Below are positions 1 to 11,479 of a stretch of DNA of 64,000 nucleotides, piece after piece; the first letter of the stretch is position 1, and each line of letters begins with the position of its first letter. The stretch is from Taxillus chinensis (Eukaryota; Streptophyta; Magnoliopsida; Santalales; Loranthaceae), in assembly GCA_023512835.1 (NCBI GenBank), contig CM042086.1, positions 13,218,309-13,282,308 on the forward strand, given 5' to 3'. The position numbers were made by a program, and so were the translations under genes. Below the pieces are notes generated by a model that was given only the letters and a program-made list of their open reading frames with translations, was not told the DNA's origin and ran no database searches.

Positions 1-474
1 ACTTTGCTGGGGCACAGGGCACTCAATCGCCCAAGGTCTACCTAAATAATTTAGAGTGTTCATTTGAACTTATTTATATCCATACATTACGGTTTTAAAA
101 CACCAAATCATTAATTAAGCGGTGCAGATCAAACAAAAAAACTTCTTCCTAAATTATCGTTTTAAATTATTCTACCAACCTTACAAAACATAAAACTGCA
201 AGGCTATATAATATATGCTGTAGTATGAGATTACACTTCCGTCAGAGAAGTTTAAAATACAATGGCCCAATTAGATTTATAGGTTAAACTAGGGCCTATA
301 TCTAGTTATTGGTGATTTTATTATGTCATATAGACGCACAACCAACTTAGAGAGATATAGAGATATTTGGTGTTTGTTCAGTTATGTTTAAAATAGTTCA
401 AAGACGTAAGTAACGAAGAAGACAAACAAATTAGAGGAGACAAAAGTCAGGGGATGACCGCATGATATAACACA
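1..474. other. Intergenic AT-rich DNA
   Basis: No open reading frame, RNA gene or repeat is recognisable here. The stretch ends at the target duplication of the transposon that follows. Confidence 0.5.
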
Positions 475-482
475 CGTAAAAG

Positions 483-954
483 TAGGGATGACCATTTAAC
501 CCGTATCCGCCTTAATCCGCTCTGTACCCACCCCGATGGGACAGGTATTTTTTAAATTTAACGGGTAACGGGACAAGCATGCCCCGCCCCATATACCCGC
601 CCATACCCGCCAAAAATTCCTACCCCGCATCCCCATCTCATTTATCCGATTAGCTTCCGCCCCGTTAGTTACCGGACTGCCCACATACACGTCCCGCAAG
701 GGAAGTTCTTAGTTAGATTTCTAATCTTGACAAAATATTTTGTTAGAATTTTTCGCACGGGACAGCTGGCGCTGGGCTGGGCGGGTGTGGTGGCATGCTG
801 AGTTGGACTGGGCTTTAATTGGAGCGGGACGGGGAATCCCCGTCCCGCCCCGTGCCCCGACGGGGCACGCAACGGGTATGGATAATTTTTTTCTTAACGG
901 AGATGGAGACAGAGTGACCCAATACCCGCCCTGTCCGCCCCATTGCTATCCCTA
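483..954. mobile_element. Non-autonomous hAT-like DNA transposon (MITE), 472 bp
   Basis: The segment begins TAGGGATGACCAT and its other end, read on the reverse strand, begins TAGGGATAGCAAT, so the termini are imperfect inverted repeats. It is flanked by an identical 8-bp direct repeat, CGTAAAAG, at 475-482 and 955-962. Eight-bp target duplications are typical of the hAT superfamily. The interior is rich in CCCGCCC and CCCGTA-type motifs and has no transposase-like frame; the two short open frames inside (near 496-699 and 740-967) are by-products of this composition. It must have been mobilised by a transposase encoded elsewhere. The exact 8-bp match and the terminal symmetry make the borders firm. 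The superfamily is inferred from duplication length and end sequence. Confidence 0.85.
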
Positions 955-1730
955 CGTAAAAGGATAACCGGATAGAGTTTCCATACGTAGTAAAAAGAAA
1001 CTACTAAATAATGAAGATATATGATGAACCCACAAACATGTACAGAAAATGAGTATCAAAAGGATAACAATCTATAACAACAAACATCAGAAGTTGTAAT
1101 GAGTACGTATCAGAGGCTCCCATAAGAAGTATGAGAACAAACATGCGGCAAGTAATATTAGAAGCTGCAACAATTAAGTATGAGAGGAAGCAACAAGCTA
1201 GCAACAGACATTAACACAAAGCAAGTAGGAGAAGAATGTTGATGTAATGGATTATTGATCATAAGGAGAGAATTAATGTTGAAATATGAATTTGATCAAA
1301 CCAACCAGCTGAATGAAGAATACAGGGAGAGAGGCCACTGGTAAAAGCAATAGCTTAAGCACTACCCAAAAAAAAAAAAAAAACCGGCCATTTTATTACC
1401 TCCATTTTCAAAATCGTCACCAAATTAATATTAATATACCGGCACTTTTAACTTTTAAGATAAATGCATCGGGGTGTTTGTAAATGGTATTAATATTAAC
1501 ATTCCAGATACGTGTGTTTATTATTTGCTCGAAAATCATGTCATCAAGTATAATAAATATTTGAGAATATGAGCGAAATTAATTTTAAACAATCTGTCAC
1601 GTATATTGATTATACAATCTAGATATATCACCTTATTAAAATATTTTATTACAATATATAGATTCTCTCTTATTCACATTTAGCATGCTAAAATGAATCC
1701 GACCCGCTTGACCCAGGTCGACGGCACCCC

Positions 1731-1810
1731 CACTCCCCCGCGCGACGTTACTCCCACTCCTCCCGCGCACGACGTTGCTCCCCACTCCTCCCGCGCACGT
1801 TGGCACTCCC
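1731..1810. repeat. GC-rich minisatellite-like tandem repeat, three units
   Basis: Units start at about 1731, 1755 and 1783. Each reads approximately CACTCCTCCCGCGCACG followed by a short GTT-containing segment, with a period of 24-28 bp. The block stands out from the AT-rich DNA around it. Confidence 0.65.
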
Positions 1811-2009
1811 CGATTGCCGTTAAAAACAGTTGAGTTTTCAGTGTTCTCATGAAAAATAAATAATTTATAGTGAAACTTATATTAGCCCGGTAAATAAAAA
1901 CACTGGCCTGCGTAGTTTGCGCCGACATTTGGCTTGATAGTATATAATAATATGGCAGCTTCTTCATAAATGGGAAGAAATTTAAAGGGGTTCACCAACT
2001 TTTGGCGAT

Positions 2010-2037
2010 CCATGGTATATATATATATATACCATGG
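2010..2037. repeat. Perfect 28-bp palindrome with AT core
   Basis: CCATGG arms enclose GTATAT(AT)nATAC, giving a perfectly self-complementary sequence that could extrude a cruciform. It is probably an expanded AT microsatellite between CCATGG sites. Confidence 0.8.
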
Positions 2038-2688
2038 TATATGTGACTTTTGGGGCCATTCAAAAACGTCGGCTAGCGTCAGGTTTCCGGTTTTGCCCTT
2101 CTAGAAACCACGAGGCAGAAAGCAACCCCGGGTTGAGCCTGGGCCCGTCGGCTCCATTAGCCGCCCCGCCGATCAATTCTGGCTGGATCAACCTCCGCCA
2201 ACAAATATTTTTCTTTTAATTAATTAATATCTTTCACTCGCTCTCTGGCCGAAGCTCTGGTGGGATTCCCATGGGATTCGCTCTAAAACACATCTTCGAA
2301 ATAATCAGTAGTCTTGCATTTTTTGTTTTAATAATTCATTTTTTAAAAACTTATTTCTCATATCTTCATTTTAATTATCTATTAATTAAAATATTTTTTA
2401 ATTTAACCTTTATATTTTAGAAAAAAAAACAAAAACATATATAACATTTTTGTAAATAATAAATCAATAATATTAAGTTAAGAACTATTTATTTTGTTAA
2501 ATATTTTATTAAAATTATATAGTTCCAAAATGTCATTTTTAAAGATTTTTTTATAAAACTACCATTTTAAACTTAAAAAAAATTACATATATAGATTTTT
2601 TTAAATTAATATCTAAAGTATTTGTATAATGTAAGCTAATGCCCCTGTTTTTTTTACCTTTTTTCTTTTGCAATCTAATTGCTTGCCA

Positions 2689-2690
<2 letters not shown>

Positions 2691-2717
<27 letters not shown>
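2691..2717. repeat. (TAA)n microsatellite
   Basis: About nine TAA triplets in a row. The short open frame read across it on the minus strand gives only poly-isoleucine and is not a gene. Confidence 0.9.
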
Positions 2718-2720
<3 letters not shown>

Positions 2721-3294
2721 TAACCCAGATCAACCCTTATCCTCACAACGCCCCCTGCTTCTAGTGTTTGATTCTTTCTCGAAAGTTGAGCACAGCCCAT
2801 ACCCGTGGCTGATTTTTTGATTTCTTGCATTCATATCTCAAAAGCTGAGCACACCCCTATTAACCTATTAAAATTCACGAAGCTGCAACTGAAGCAACAC
2901 CACAACGACGAACCTGAAAATGGCAGCAACGAGCTCTTCTCATGGTCTCGTGCTGGTCGGTGCCATTAATCTCACCCTTTCTAATCGAACCAAAAATAAT
3001 CAATAACCGAAGAAACTTCAAATATACACGCATTTGATTGATATTAACACTTACGTCGATGTGTAAATAAAATAGTGCGGAGAAGAAATACCAGGCATAT
3101 AACCGCATGCCAAATTATACACACCATCAGACCCCATTATAGGGTCGAGTCTGGAGTTTTATTTTATGAATCAAAGCCCGCACAACACCCATTATCATCA
3201 AACATAAGTCAAGACCCAACCTCCTATGTCCCACGATCATGACAGCATTTACATAAGTGCCAACCCCAGCCGGAGCCCGGCGGACTGGAAAAAG

Positions 3295-6200
3295 CTATGC
3301 AACAACAGGGTACGATGCACAAGTTGCAACACCTGCAATCAGATTATTGTTGGATTAGTTGAAGCCGTGAACGAGGAGGATATCGAGAATTCAATTAGGC
3401 ATTTACAGACGCAAATTAAAATTTAGTTTGACCATTGAAATGATATATTGGGTAAGCATTCAGTAAGCCAAATTACAAGATGAAATTTAGGTTGACCACT
3501 GAAGCATGATTTATTCTAATTTACAGGCTCACTGGTTACGTGCTCCCTGGTGTAATAAATAAAATGCAGTTACGTGCTCCCTGGTTTGGGTTTCACTGGC
3601 AACAAATAAAATTCACCTATAATAATTTACAGGCCGAACAAAGGAATATTCTATTTGCCAAAAAAAAAAAAAAAAACTTACCACACATATTCTTTCCCAT
3701 TTCCATCTTGAAGTACCCATTATCACCCCAATTTTCTCCCCAAGAATTTTTGATAAGCCAGTATGAAACTCCATCTTGAACCCCATACCCAACTGCAACA
3801 ACCGCATGGTTGACATCCTGCCAGATAGAAAGTAGCCAGAGCAAGAGTAATAGCATGTAAAGACCAAATTTGGTAAGGCCAAATCACTGGGTACTAACTA
3901 AGCATACACTCATCACGAGTTTGTAATGCATGTTCATATGCACCATAAGGCAAAAGCTTGGATAATTTAAATCCTTGTATGCACTCAACCAAACATGTGG
4001 ACATCAAAACCCATCAGAAAATTAATGACCTGACCTTTGATACCGACAGACTAAATAATGACAAGCTTAATCACTTCGTTAACTTAACAATACAATAGGT
4101 TTCATCTTACACAATTATTTCCTGCCTGCAACTTTGACATCTCTTCTCCAACATTTTTTTTTTTTTTGGGTAGGGTGGACTTAACTGAGAACTTACCATG
4201 AGCAACTTCTCGATAATAGGATCCTCATTTTAAAAGTAACCACACAAAAATCCTAAGTGGAAACTCACCATGGGACTTCTGCCACAGGTCTCACTGGTGT
4301 AGACTCCGCTTTTGTAAAATCGAAACCCATTCACAACCTGAAATGCCACACTTACAGGACGAACAAAGGCAACTGCATGTTTTAGTTCATCTTCAGCTCC
4401 CTGCATTTATATGTTTAGGAAATAAAAAACTAGGATATGTAAAAAAAATGTTTGTGTTCTATCTTATGCTGCTTTCTCATGCATCCAAGATAGTATTGTC
4501 ATATGAAGTAACTGTCCAATTCAATTATAGAGTTGCATGACCACTAAAAAACTTGCATCACATTATTAACGAAAATAATTGTACACTATATTTACCAAGG
4601 TAATGTTGACAGAGTCAAGCACGTGGACACCAACATTTTCTGCTCTGTAATTACAGACACCATCTTTACCAGTGTAAGGGTATGCTTCATCAGTTTCAAG
4701 GCCACCCTGGTATTTGATGTACTCAAAGGCCTGTGATGGCAACCCACCACTGCAACCAAAGTTATTAAAAGCCCCAGCACAGTCCACAAGCTGCTGCTCA
4801 GACAAGGAAATTGGTTTCCCATATGCCTGGACATAAGCTGCTTCCAAGGACCCCGTGGTACTGCAATATGAAATTATCATATTTAAAATTAAAGCTACAT
4901 TTGTAAAATTATAGTCAGTAAACAGCTCATTATAATGCAAACTCATAATGACCTGAACGTCCAGCAAGATCCACAATGACCTTGATCTTTGACCGGAGTG
5001 ACAATACCCTCCTCTCTCCAATCTTTCTATAATACAGAGCATATTAAAATACCATGAGAATTCACTTCAAAAGGATAAATAAGTTACAAATTTGAACGTA
5101 AGACAGTTGCTTCGAATTATTCACCATAATCAATCAAATCATAATCCAAATTGTTTCAAAATAAATACTTTTGGTGTACACGCCTAAATACCAACAAATA
5201 AGTAAAAATAAAATATGAAGATTCTTGAGGTGTTATGCCTTACAATTATGAATAAAAAGAGAATAAAGGAAAATTTTATGCTGCAATGGCAAACCCAGTC
5301 CAATATTTACGAAGACCTTATGCATTGGTTAGGTAACAATCATAAACCTGGATGTTGTATCATGAAAATCTGCCAACTGACTTCTTACCGTAGATGGGTA
5401 AATTAGAATTGAAAACAGCAGATACAAGGCGTATCAGAGAAGTAAAACTGGAAATACCGTTTCTGGGAGAGCAGTAGTTGTTAACTTGTGGTTACCCTTG
5501 GTGGTGGCTGAGCAGTTCTGAGCAGCTCCCAACCTGTGTCTCTGGAATTCTTCCCACGTCCAATCAGCAAACTCTAGAGTGAAAACAGAACCAAAATCAT
5601 AACCAGCAAATTACCCACACGAAAAGCCTTTACAAGAGGGCTAAAAAATAGAAAAGTAACTTAAATGGTTTCTACTCCATCTCAAGGAGACATCAACAAC
5701 ACAGTCAAATTCAATAGAGGCAATGAACTGCCATCAGCTGAGCTGCAGCTAAGACAAGAACCTCCGAAATCAGGAATCCTGTGCACGGTGAATTGGTAGT
5801 TATATCTCACTTAATGTGCAATGAACTAGCAAGGGCAGTTTGGTTCTTTCTGAGACTAGAAATAGACTGTCTAATTTCAGCGTCTATAAAAAAACTTTCA
5901 ACTAATGAAGAAACAATTTCCAAAATCAGGAACCCTGTGCATGGTGAATTGGCAGTTATATCTCACTTAATTTGCAATGAACAAGCATCAGCTGGGCTGC
6001 AACTAAGACAAGAAGCGAAGGAAAACAAATTTCTCCTCTTTGCATGGAGCTTGGCTCTTTCTGAGACGAGAATTAGACTGTCTAAATTTTTGCGTCTATA
6101 AAAAACCTTCAAATAGTGAACAAACAACTTACGATATCAGGAATCACGTGCGTGGTGAATTGGTAGTTATATCTCACTTAATTTGAATGGAGTTGCATAC

Positions 6201-7043
6201 AAAATGCACGTCACTAAAATTTATTACAGTACAAATGAATTATAATGATGCAGCATGCATGCTCTCGTAGTCGTATGCACCCTAGGAAGCTTAGCTTAAT
6301 CTGGTTTGCTAAAACACCTGGTACTAGCTAAAAGACCTAGATTACTTAGAAAAACAGTTTATTCAATCAAAACTAAAACAAATACCACTGATCCCCTATT
6401 TTTGCTATCTCTTTCAGGATCCGTGAGTGATTCGCTTGATTAGTTTACTAAACACTAACCGCTTATACTTCTATGGAACACTTTGCGATAAATGATAAGA
6501 ATAAACAAAAATCTAAAATCAACGCTCATCATAAGTACTGATGGACCAACCCAACCACCAGACAAATCTAAAAACGGGAAGAAGAAGAAGAAGAAAAAAG
6601 AGAGAGTAACGTTTTACTTACGATTGAGGCCAAGAGTGTACGGGAGTCCCTTCTTGTTCGAGGATCTGATGAACTTCAGGTTATCGGAGAAAATCTCAAA
6701 ACGGAGCTTAATCTCCTTGGCAGTCTCATACCTCTTCCCATGCCTGAAAATCAAACCGGACGAGAAAAATCACACCAAAAAAAAAAACCGAAAGATCAAT
6801 CAAATAGAGGTGCGAGGATCGGTCAATGAAATGGACGAGCCTGCTGGCGAAGCGCGCGAAGGATATGGCGTGACGCGCACCGCCGACGGCCTCGGAGACC
6901 GCTGCTTCAAGGTCGCGGAGGCGATCCGACGCCAGTCTGATAGGGTTCTCTTCCTCGAACTTGGATGCCGCCGCCGCCGCCGCCGCAGCGGCGACGCTGC
7001 AGAGCAGAAGCACTAGGGATGAGACGGAGCGGAGTCCAGCCAT
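3295..7043 (-). CDS. Aleurain-type vacuolar cysteine protease (papain family, cathepsin H-like)
   Basis: Minus-strand gene of eight coding exons: 7043-6841, 6743-6622, 5573-5458, 5026-4953, 4860-4596, 4400-4269, 3817-3682 and 3332-3295. They total 1086 nt, or 361 residues, the usual aleurain length. A hydrophobic N-terminal signal runs through an Ala-rich stretch (about residues 10-26). Next come the NPIR vacuolar-sorting motif (33-36), a proregion, and a mature peptidase starting near DWREEG. The catalytic set is present: oxyanion Gln162, Cys168 in CGSCW, His308 in DVNHAVV, Asn328 in IKNSWG. The family consists of aminopeptidases/endopeptidases acting in lytic vacuoles. The start is the first ATG ahead of the signal peptide. 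Intron 1 has to use a GC donor (AG|GCTCGT at 6840) to keep the frame into SRHGKRYE; the other introns are GT-AG. Intron 2 carries a tandem repeat. The family call is very secure. Confidence 0.93.
5767..6185. repeat. Tandem repeat inside intron 2 of the aleurain gene
   Basis: A block beginning roughly AATCAGGAATCCTGTGCACGG and running into TTATATCTCACTTAAT occurs at about 5767, 5923 and 6133. Between blocks, a TCTGAGACNAGAA...GTCTATAAAAAA segment is also repeated. The unit is about 155-210 bp, diverged, and the third copy is partial. The 106-residue open frame through it (5781-6101) is a by-product of the repeat. Confidence 0.75.
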
Positions 7044-10000
7044 CCCTCTCGCTCGGTCGGTCTGAGTGCAGTGTGTGTGCAGTTTGCGTGGAAATGAGAA
7101 CCGATGAGTGTTTTGGACCAGGATTTGTGGAGGGCGGGCCGGAGATTATAACAACTGATTTGGTACAGCGACGGTATACCATAAGGAGCCTGCGCTCTCA
7201 GGGTACCAGATATTTTGTTTTTTGTTTTAAATCTTTTATTTATTTATTTACTTGACAATGACTATACGACACGACACGACGTCCCCACTTCTGCACTTCG
7301 CCGTGACGTAACGGATTAGCCGCCTGCCGGAGGCCAATACCAAATTTGATATTCAAAGTTGGACAAATTTGCTCAAATGTTTTTTTTTTTTTCAAATAAT
7401 TATTTTTAAGCATAAAAAAGTACAAATAAAAAAAATATTTTAAACATCATCAAAAATAAAAATTCATTTTTAGTAAAGCTATTATAATTTAAAAATAAAA
7501 ATAAATATAAATATATTCTTATCCCACCTAATCTAATACTTTTATGCCTTTTTTGTAAATATGAATTTTTCACACGTGAAGCTTAGAAAACAAAGAATAA
7601 TAATAAAAAACTGACAAATACAATAGCATACAATGACTATATTTTTTTTAAACTCAAAACCATTTAATTATGTATGAAAAACTTACACATACTATTTTAT
7701 TTCAAACATTTCCGTTTGTTATTATTGCAATTCAAAACTATATGCCCTCACATCATTCTTCTTCATCATGCTGCTTGTTATCATGCTCGTGTTGCTCATC
7801 CTTGCTCCATTCAACTTTCCTCATCTTAAAATCAAAATGAAGTAAGCAAATTTTCTTCATTTTCCTCTTTATATTTGTTATTCATTTAATTCTATCAACC
7901 ATGGGATGAAAACAATTGGATAGAAACCTAGCTTGCCTTCTTCTGCCTTAACCTATCAACCTAGCCCAAACCTATCATAAACTATCTCAATTTAACATTG
8001 TATGGCCATCTCAAGCCTAACTAAAGTTAAACCCCTTGCCCCTACACCCCTAATTGACCCTTAATTCCATGTCCTTGATCGTGTCAAGCCTTGTTGATAC
8101 AATACTCTCGTCAGCCTTCTTTGATCCCCCAAGCAAAACCCATACCCATCACCCCTTTACCCCATCGTCAATACCCACTTACCTTGAACCTATGCCTCAT
8201 TACTATCGAATTCTGGCATTTTCATTACTTACGGGTGAGAATGACAATCAACTTATATAATAAAGATTTCTTTTTTTCAACATGATATTGGTCAAATTAC
8301 ATTGATCATGTTTTTGTTTATAAATTTTTTTGTTTTGTTATTTCGGCATTTTTGATGGTAGATAAAGGATGTAACTTATAAAAATAAACTAAAAAATAAA
8401 AAAGGTTAAAAGTATATTTAACATAGATAAAAAGATAAAGGATAAATATTTGTAAAAGTGTAAAAAATAATAACAAATAAAAAAACATTTATCAGGTATA
8501 GAACTAATTGAGAAAGAAAAATGACTTTATTATTTATTTTTTTCTCATTATTATAATCAATTGATCTCACATAAAAAGCTTTAACCAAAATAAAACAAGT
8601 TAAAAACTCAAATTTTTTAATATACGTGAATCAACTCCTGAATTCAATTTTGAATCATAAATTATTATATTATGTGGGCAATTATATTTCATTTAGTCGA
8701 TAACAACTCTCAACAACTTAATAAATTTCTTTCTCGTAAGATATATTTAAGTTTGCAAAGAGAATAATTCTAATAACACTAATATCTTAAAACACGAGCT
8801 TAATCTAATTTAAGTGATGACAACTATTATCAGCCTATTCGCAAAAGTATCACAAAAGTGATGACAACTATAGACAAATGAAATTGATAGTTTCTTGTAA
8901 TTGTTAGTTAGAGATTTATCTTAATATACAATTATATTTAAAGCGAGTGCCAAGTATATACTTTCACGAAATGTTTTGTGGACTGGTTCATACTCTAATT
9001 CATATAATTTAGCTTATTTTTTTAAAAAAACATTCAAAAAATTTATGAATGGAGACAAGTAGCAAGTGGGCAAGTCAACTACTCTACTTCCCATAATCCA
9101 GGTAGAATATCTCTTGGATAGCTTCAAGGCATAACACGTACTGTTTTAAGTGCTATACAAGGTGGAATATGTTTATATTCCTCCATCATCAATTCATTGT
9201 CAAATGTCAAGTCTTCGTTGGCACTTGAAACTATCAATTTGTCTCTTCTGCTACTTTTGAAAGCATTATTGGTCTCTGCTATACATTATATACATTATTA
9301 GGGAAGCAACAACAACAACAACAAAACGAGTTAGGATTAGGATGAAGAAAGGCATGATAGCAACATGAATGGTTATAAAAAAAAAAAAAAAAGAATAGCT
9401 CCTAATATTGTGGACTAACAGATTTCAACCCACTTTATTACAACAAAAGCAAAAAAAACAAGGTTCAACCCAACCCATTCGCCCTGTAGAAATGAAGTAT
9501 TGAGTAAACCATGCCCAGCCCACTATCGCTTTTTATGCTAACAACGTTTTCTTCAATATTCAAGTTGGATTGAGCTTTTCCCTTGAGAAGTTCTAAAATA
9601 ACTTTGTTTTGTTGTTGGACTCGTGATGGAGCGTGGGCCGTGGACGATCCTTCTGTTCCACCCATCTTAAATTGGACATTGTAGTAAAAAATAAAACTAT
9701 ATATAATTGACAGAAAAAATAACAAAGCTTAAAATTAACATTAACATGAAATTAATGGGATAATGTATAGTTAACGAAATATACGAATTAATTATACTTT
9801 CATTAATAAGATCTGTAAATTTCACTATCTTTAATTGCCATGCGAATCAATTGGGAGGAACACGTAAGAGCTCCTGACTAATCATAATATACGATGAAAA
9901 TAACATAAATCAAGGGATTAATAAATTATTGATAATCTATTATGGCAGTGGATCCTATGAGCACGAAGCATAGCTCCATCTTGCACCTGTAGAGAGACCA

Positions 10001-10104
10001 TCATCTCGTTCTGAGAAAGGTATTTGATAGCTGAATTTTTAAACATTGGTGTGATTTATTCTTTTCAAATTAACGTTTAAAATTTAAAACTTTTACAATT
10101 GGAA
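7044..10104. other. Intergenic DNA between the aleurain promoter and the RRM-like duplication
   Basis: The first few hundred bases should contain the aleurain promoter and 5' untranslated region on the minus strand. The rest is AT-rich with poly-A/T tracts. An 86-codon minus-strand frame at 9465-9725 has no recognisable domain and no supporting context, so it is not called. Confidence 0.45.
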
Positions 10105-10232
10105 ACTAATAAAATAACAAAATAATCTCCTCACTCGTGTCCCGCACGGAAACCCTTTATAGGCAAAACGTTTAAAATTTATAAGTGGAAACTATTTAAA
10201 ATTGGAAACTAAACGCATGTCCCGGCACGTAC

Positions 10233-10239
10233 TACAAAT
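10233..10239 (+). promoter_or_regulatory. Degenerate TATA-like site of RRM-like gene copy 1
   Basis: TACAAAT, 102 bp upstream of the ATG. The aligned position in copy 2 is TATAAAT, so the central T has become C here, or the reverse. Its promoter role is inferred only from position and from the copy 2 sequence. Confidence 0.35.
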
Positions 10240-10334
10240 TAAGCGCAGCGACAACCTCCCCCCGCAGTCATTCCCTCTCCATCCCTCAAGCCGCCGACAA
10301 GATCCTCAACGAGATCTGCGCCTTCGCCGACATC

Positions 10335-11309
10335 ATGCAGAACAAGGCCCAGATTCAGGCCAACCAGGGCATGAATCCACCGCCGCCTCCGAAGACTCCC
10401 CGGTCCCCCTCCCATCATTCTTCTGAGCCGAGGTTCGGCGGCAGGGTTTGGAATGACGTCCCGGACGGCCGGAAGCTGTATGTGTTGTTCAATTGTCCGT
10501 ATGCCGTGTCGGATGTGGAGATACGAGAGTTCTTCGCCAAGTCGTACGGGAACGTATGCCAGATTCAGATGCTCTTCATGAACATATCGCACGCTGTGAT
10601 CATGTTTTATTCCATGTCGGCGGTGCAGTCGATCGTTGGCGACGCGTACGAGGCGGATCTGAGCATCAGCGGTAAGAGAGTCTTGGCACTACGATTCGGG
10701 CCAATTCCCCGCCACCGCCCCCCGCGCCGATGCCCTTTTCTGCCGGGGTTTGAAGGCGGGCATTGGGAGGACGAGCCGGCCGAACGGAAACGCAGGGGTT
10801 GGGAGGACGTGCCGGACGACCGGAAGCTGTCCGTGTTGTTCTATAGTGAGTACGCCGTGTCGGAGGCGGAGATACGAGAGTTCTTCGCCAAGTCGTACGG
10901 GAACGCATGTCAGATTCAGACGGTGTTCATGACCGAAACGTACGCTGTGATCGTGTTTTACTCCGAGTCGGCGGTGCAGTTGATCGTTGGCGACGCGATC
11001 ACGATGAAGTTCAGCATCAACGGTAAGAACGTCTTGGCACTACGATTCGGGCCGAGTACTCCCCCGTCCCCTTTCCCTTCCCATCAGTATTCTCATCCGA
11101 GGTTTGGCGGCGGGGGTGGCGAGGACGTGCCGGACGACCAGAAGCTGTTCGTGCCGAACACTCCCTGGTCCCCCTCCCATCGGTCTTCTCAGCCGAGGTT
11201 CGGTGGCAGGGGTTTGGAGGACGTGCCGGACGTGATGCTCTACGCAGGCATAGATATGCGAGTTGTCCGCCAAGTCGTACGGGAACTTATTGATAAAATT
11301 AAAAGCTAG
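10335..11309 (+). CDS. Repeat-containing RRM-like protein, copy 1 (324 aa)
   Basis: Single-exon frame with strong G/C third positions. A Pro-rich N-terminus with PRFGG leads into two similar domains at residues about 47-121 and 164-238. Each has a beta-type start (KLYVLF / KLSVLF), a helix-like VSEAEIREFFAKSYGN, a strand resembling AVIVFYSESAV and a closing NGKNVLALRFG. This layout resembles a divergent RNA recognition motif as found in plant proteins of unknown function; that identity is from memory and is not secure. Two stumps follow: 255-273 (PRFGG...EDVPDDQKLFV) and 287-308 (PRFGG...EDVPDV). The last is out of frame relative to the full domains, so the C-terminus is frameshift-derived. 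The frame stays open upstream of this ATG with no other in-frame ATG. Whether it is expressed is unknown. Confidence 0.6.
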   Translation: MQNKAQIQANQGMNPPPPPKTPRSPSHHSSEPRFGGRVWNDVPDGRKLYVLFNCPYAVSDVEIREFFAKSYGNVCQIQMLFMNISHAVIMFYSMSAVQSIVGDAYEADLSISGKRVLALRFGPIPRHRPPRRCPFLPGFEGGHWEDEPAERKRRGWEDVPDDRKLSVLFYSEYAVSEAEIREFFAKSYGNACQIQTVFMTETYAVIVFYSESAVQLIVGDAITMKFSINGKNVLALRFGPSTPPSPFPSHQYSHPRFGGGGGEDVPDDQKLFVPNTPWSPSHRSSQPRFGGRGLEDVPDVMLYAGIDMRVVRQVVRELIDKIKS

Positions 11310-11479
11310 TGATGAAGACCATCTGCCCGTATCAGCAATTCTTACCGGTAGCTTAGTTGGGTTATTTCTTTGCCTGAGTCATATTTCCGTTTTTATTTAT
11401 TTCTTTATTCTGTGTCGTGTTGATCAAGGTAAGATCATAGGATTTGTTATTTATTATCAGTCTTAGCTGTGATTGAAAT

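Larger units (their letters stand above)
963..3294. other. Intergenic DNA, including the aleurain 3' flank
   Basis: AT-rich sequence with an A-tract near 1370, a GC-rich short tandem repeat (1731-1810), a 28-bp palindrome (2010-2037) and an ATA repeat (2691-2717). No convincing gene is seen. The part adjoining 3295 should hold the 3' untranslated region of the minus-strand protease gene, whose end cannot be placed from sequence alone. Confidence 0.5.

Noticed and set aside
496..967. Open frames on both strands at 496-699 and 740-967
   Set aside because: They fall inside the hAT-like element and come from its CCCGCC-rich composition; no domain or codon pattern supports them.
6492..7016. 174-codon plus-strand frame
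   Set aside because: It is antisense to exons 1-2 of the aleurain gene and reads low-complexity Lys/Arg runs.
9465..9725. 86-codon minus-strand frame with MGGTEGSSTAHAPS
   Set aside because: No recognised motif, no partner exon, isolated in AT-rich DNA.
10239..10592. Antisense frames over the RRM-like genes (10239-10592, 10666-10908, 14280-14492)
   Set aside because: Shadows of the GC-rich coding strand; the plus frame has repeated, conserved domains.
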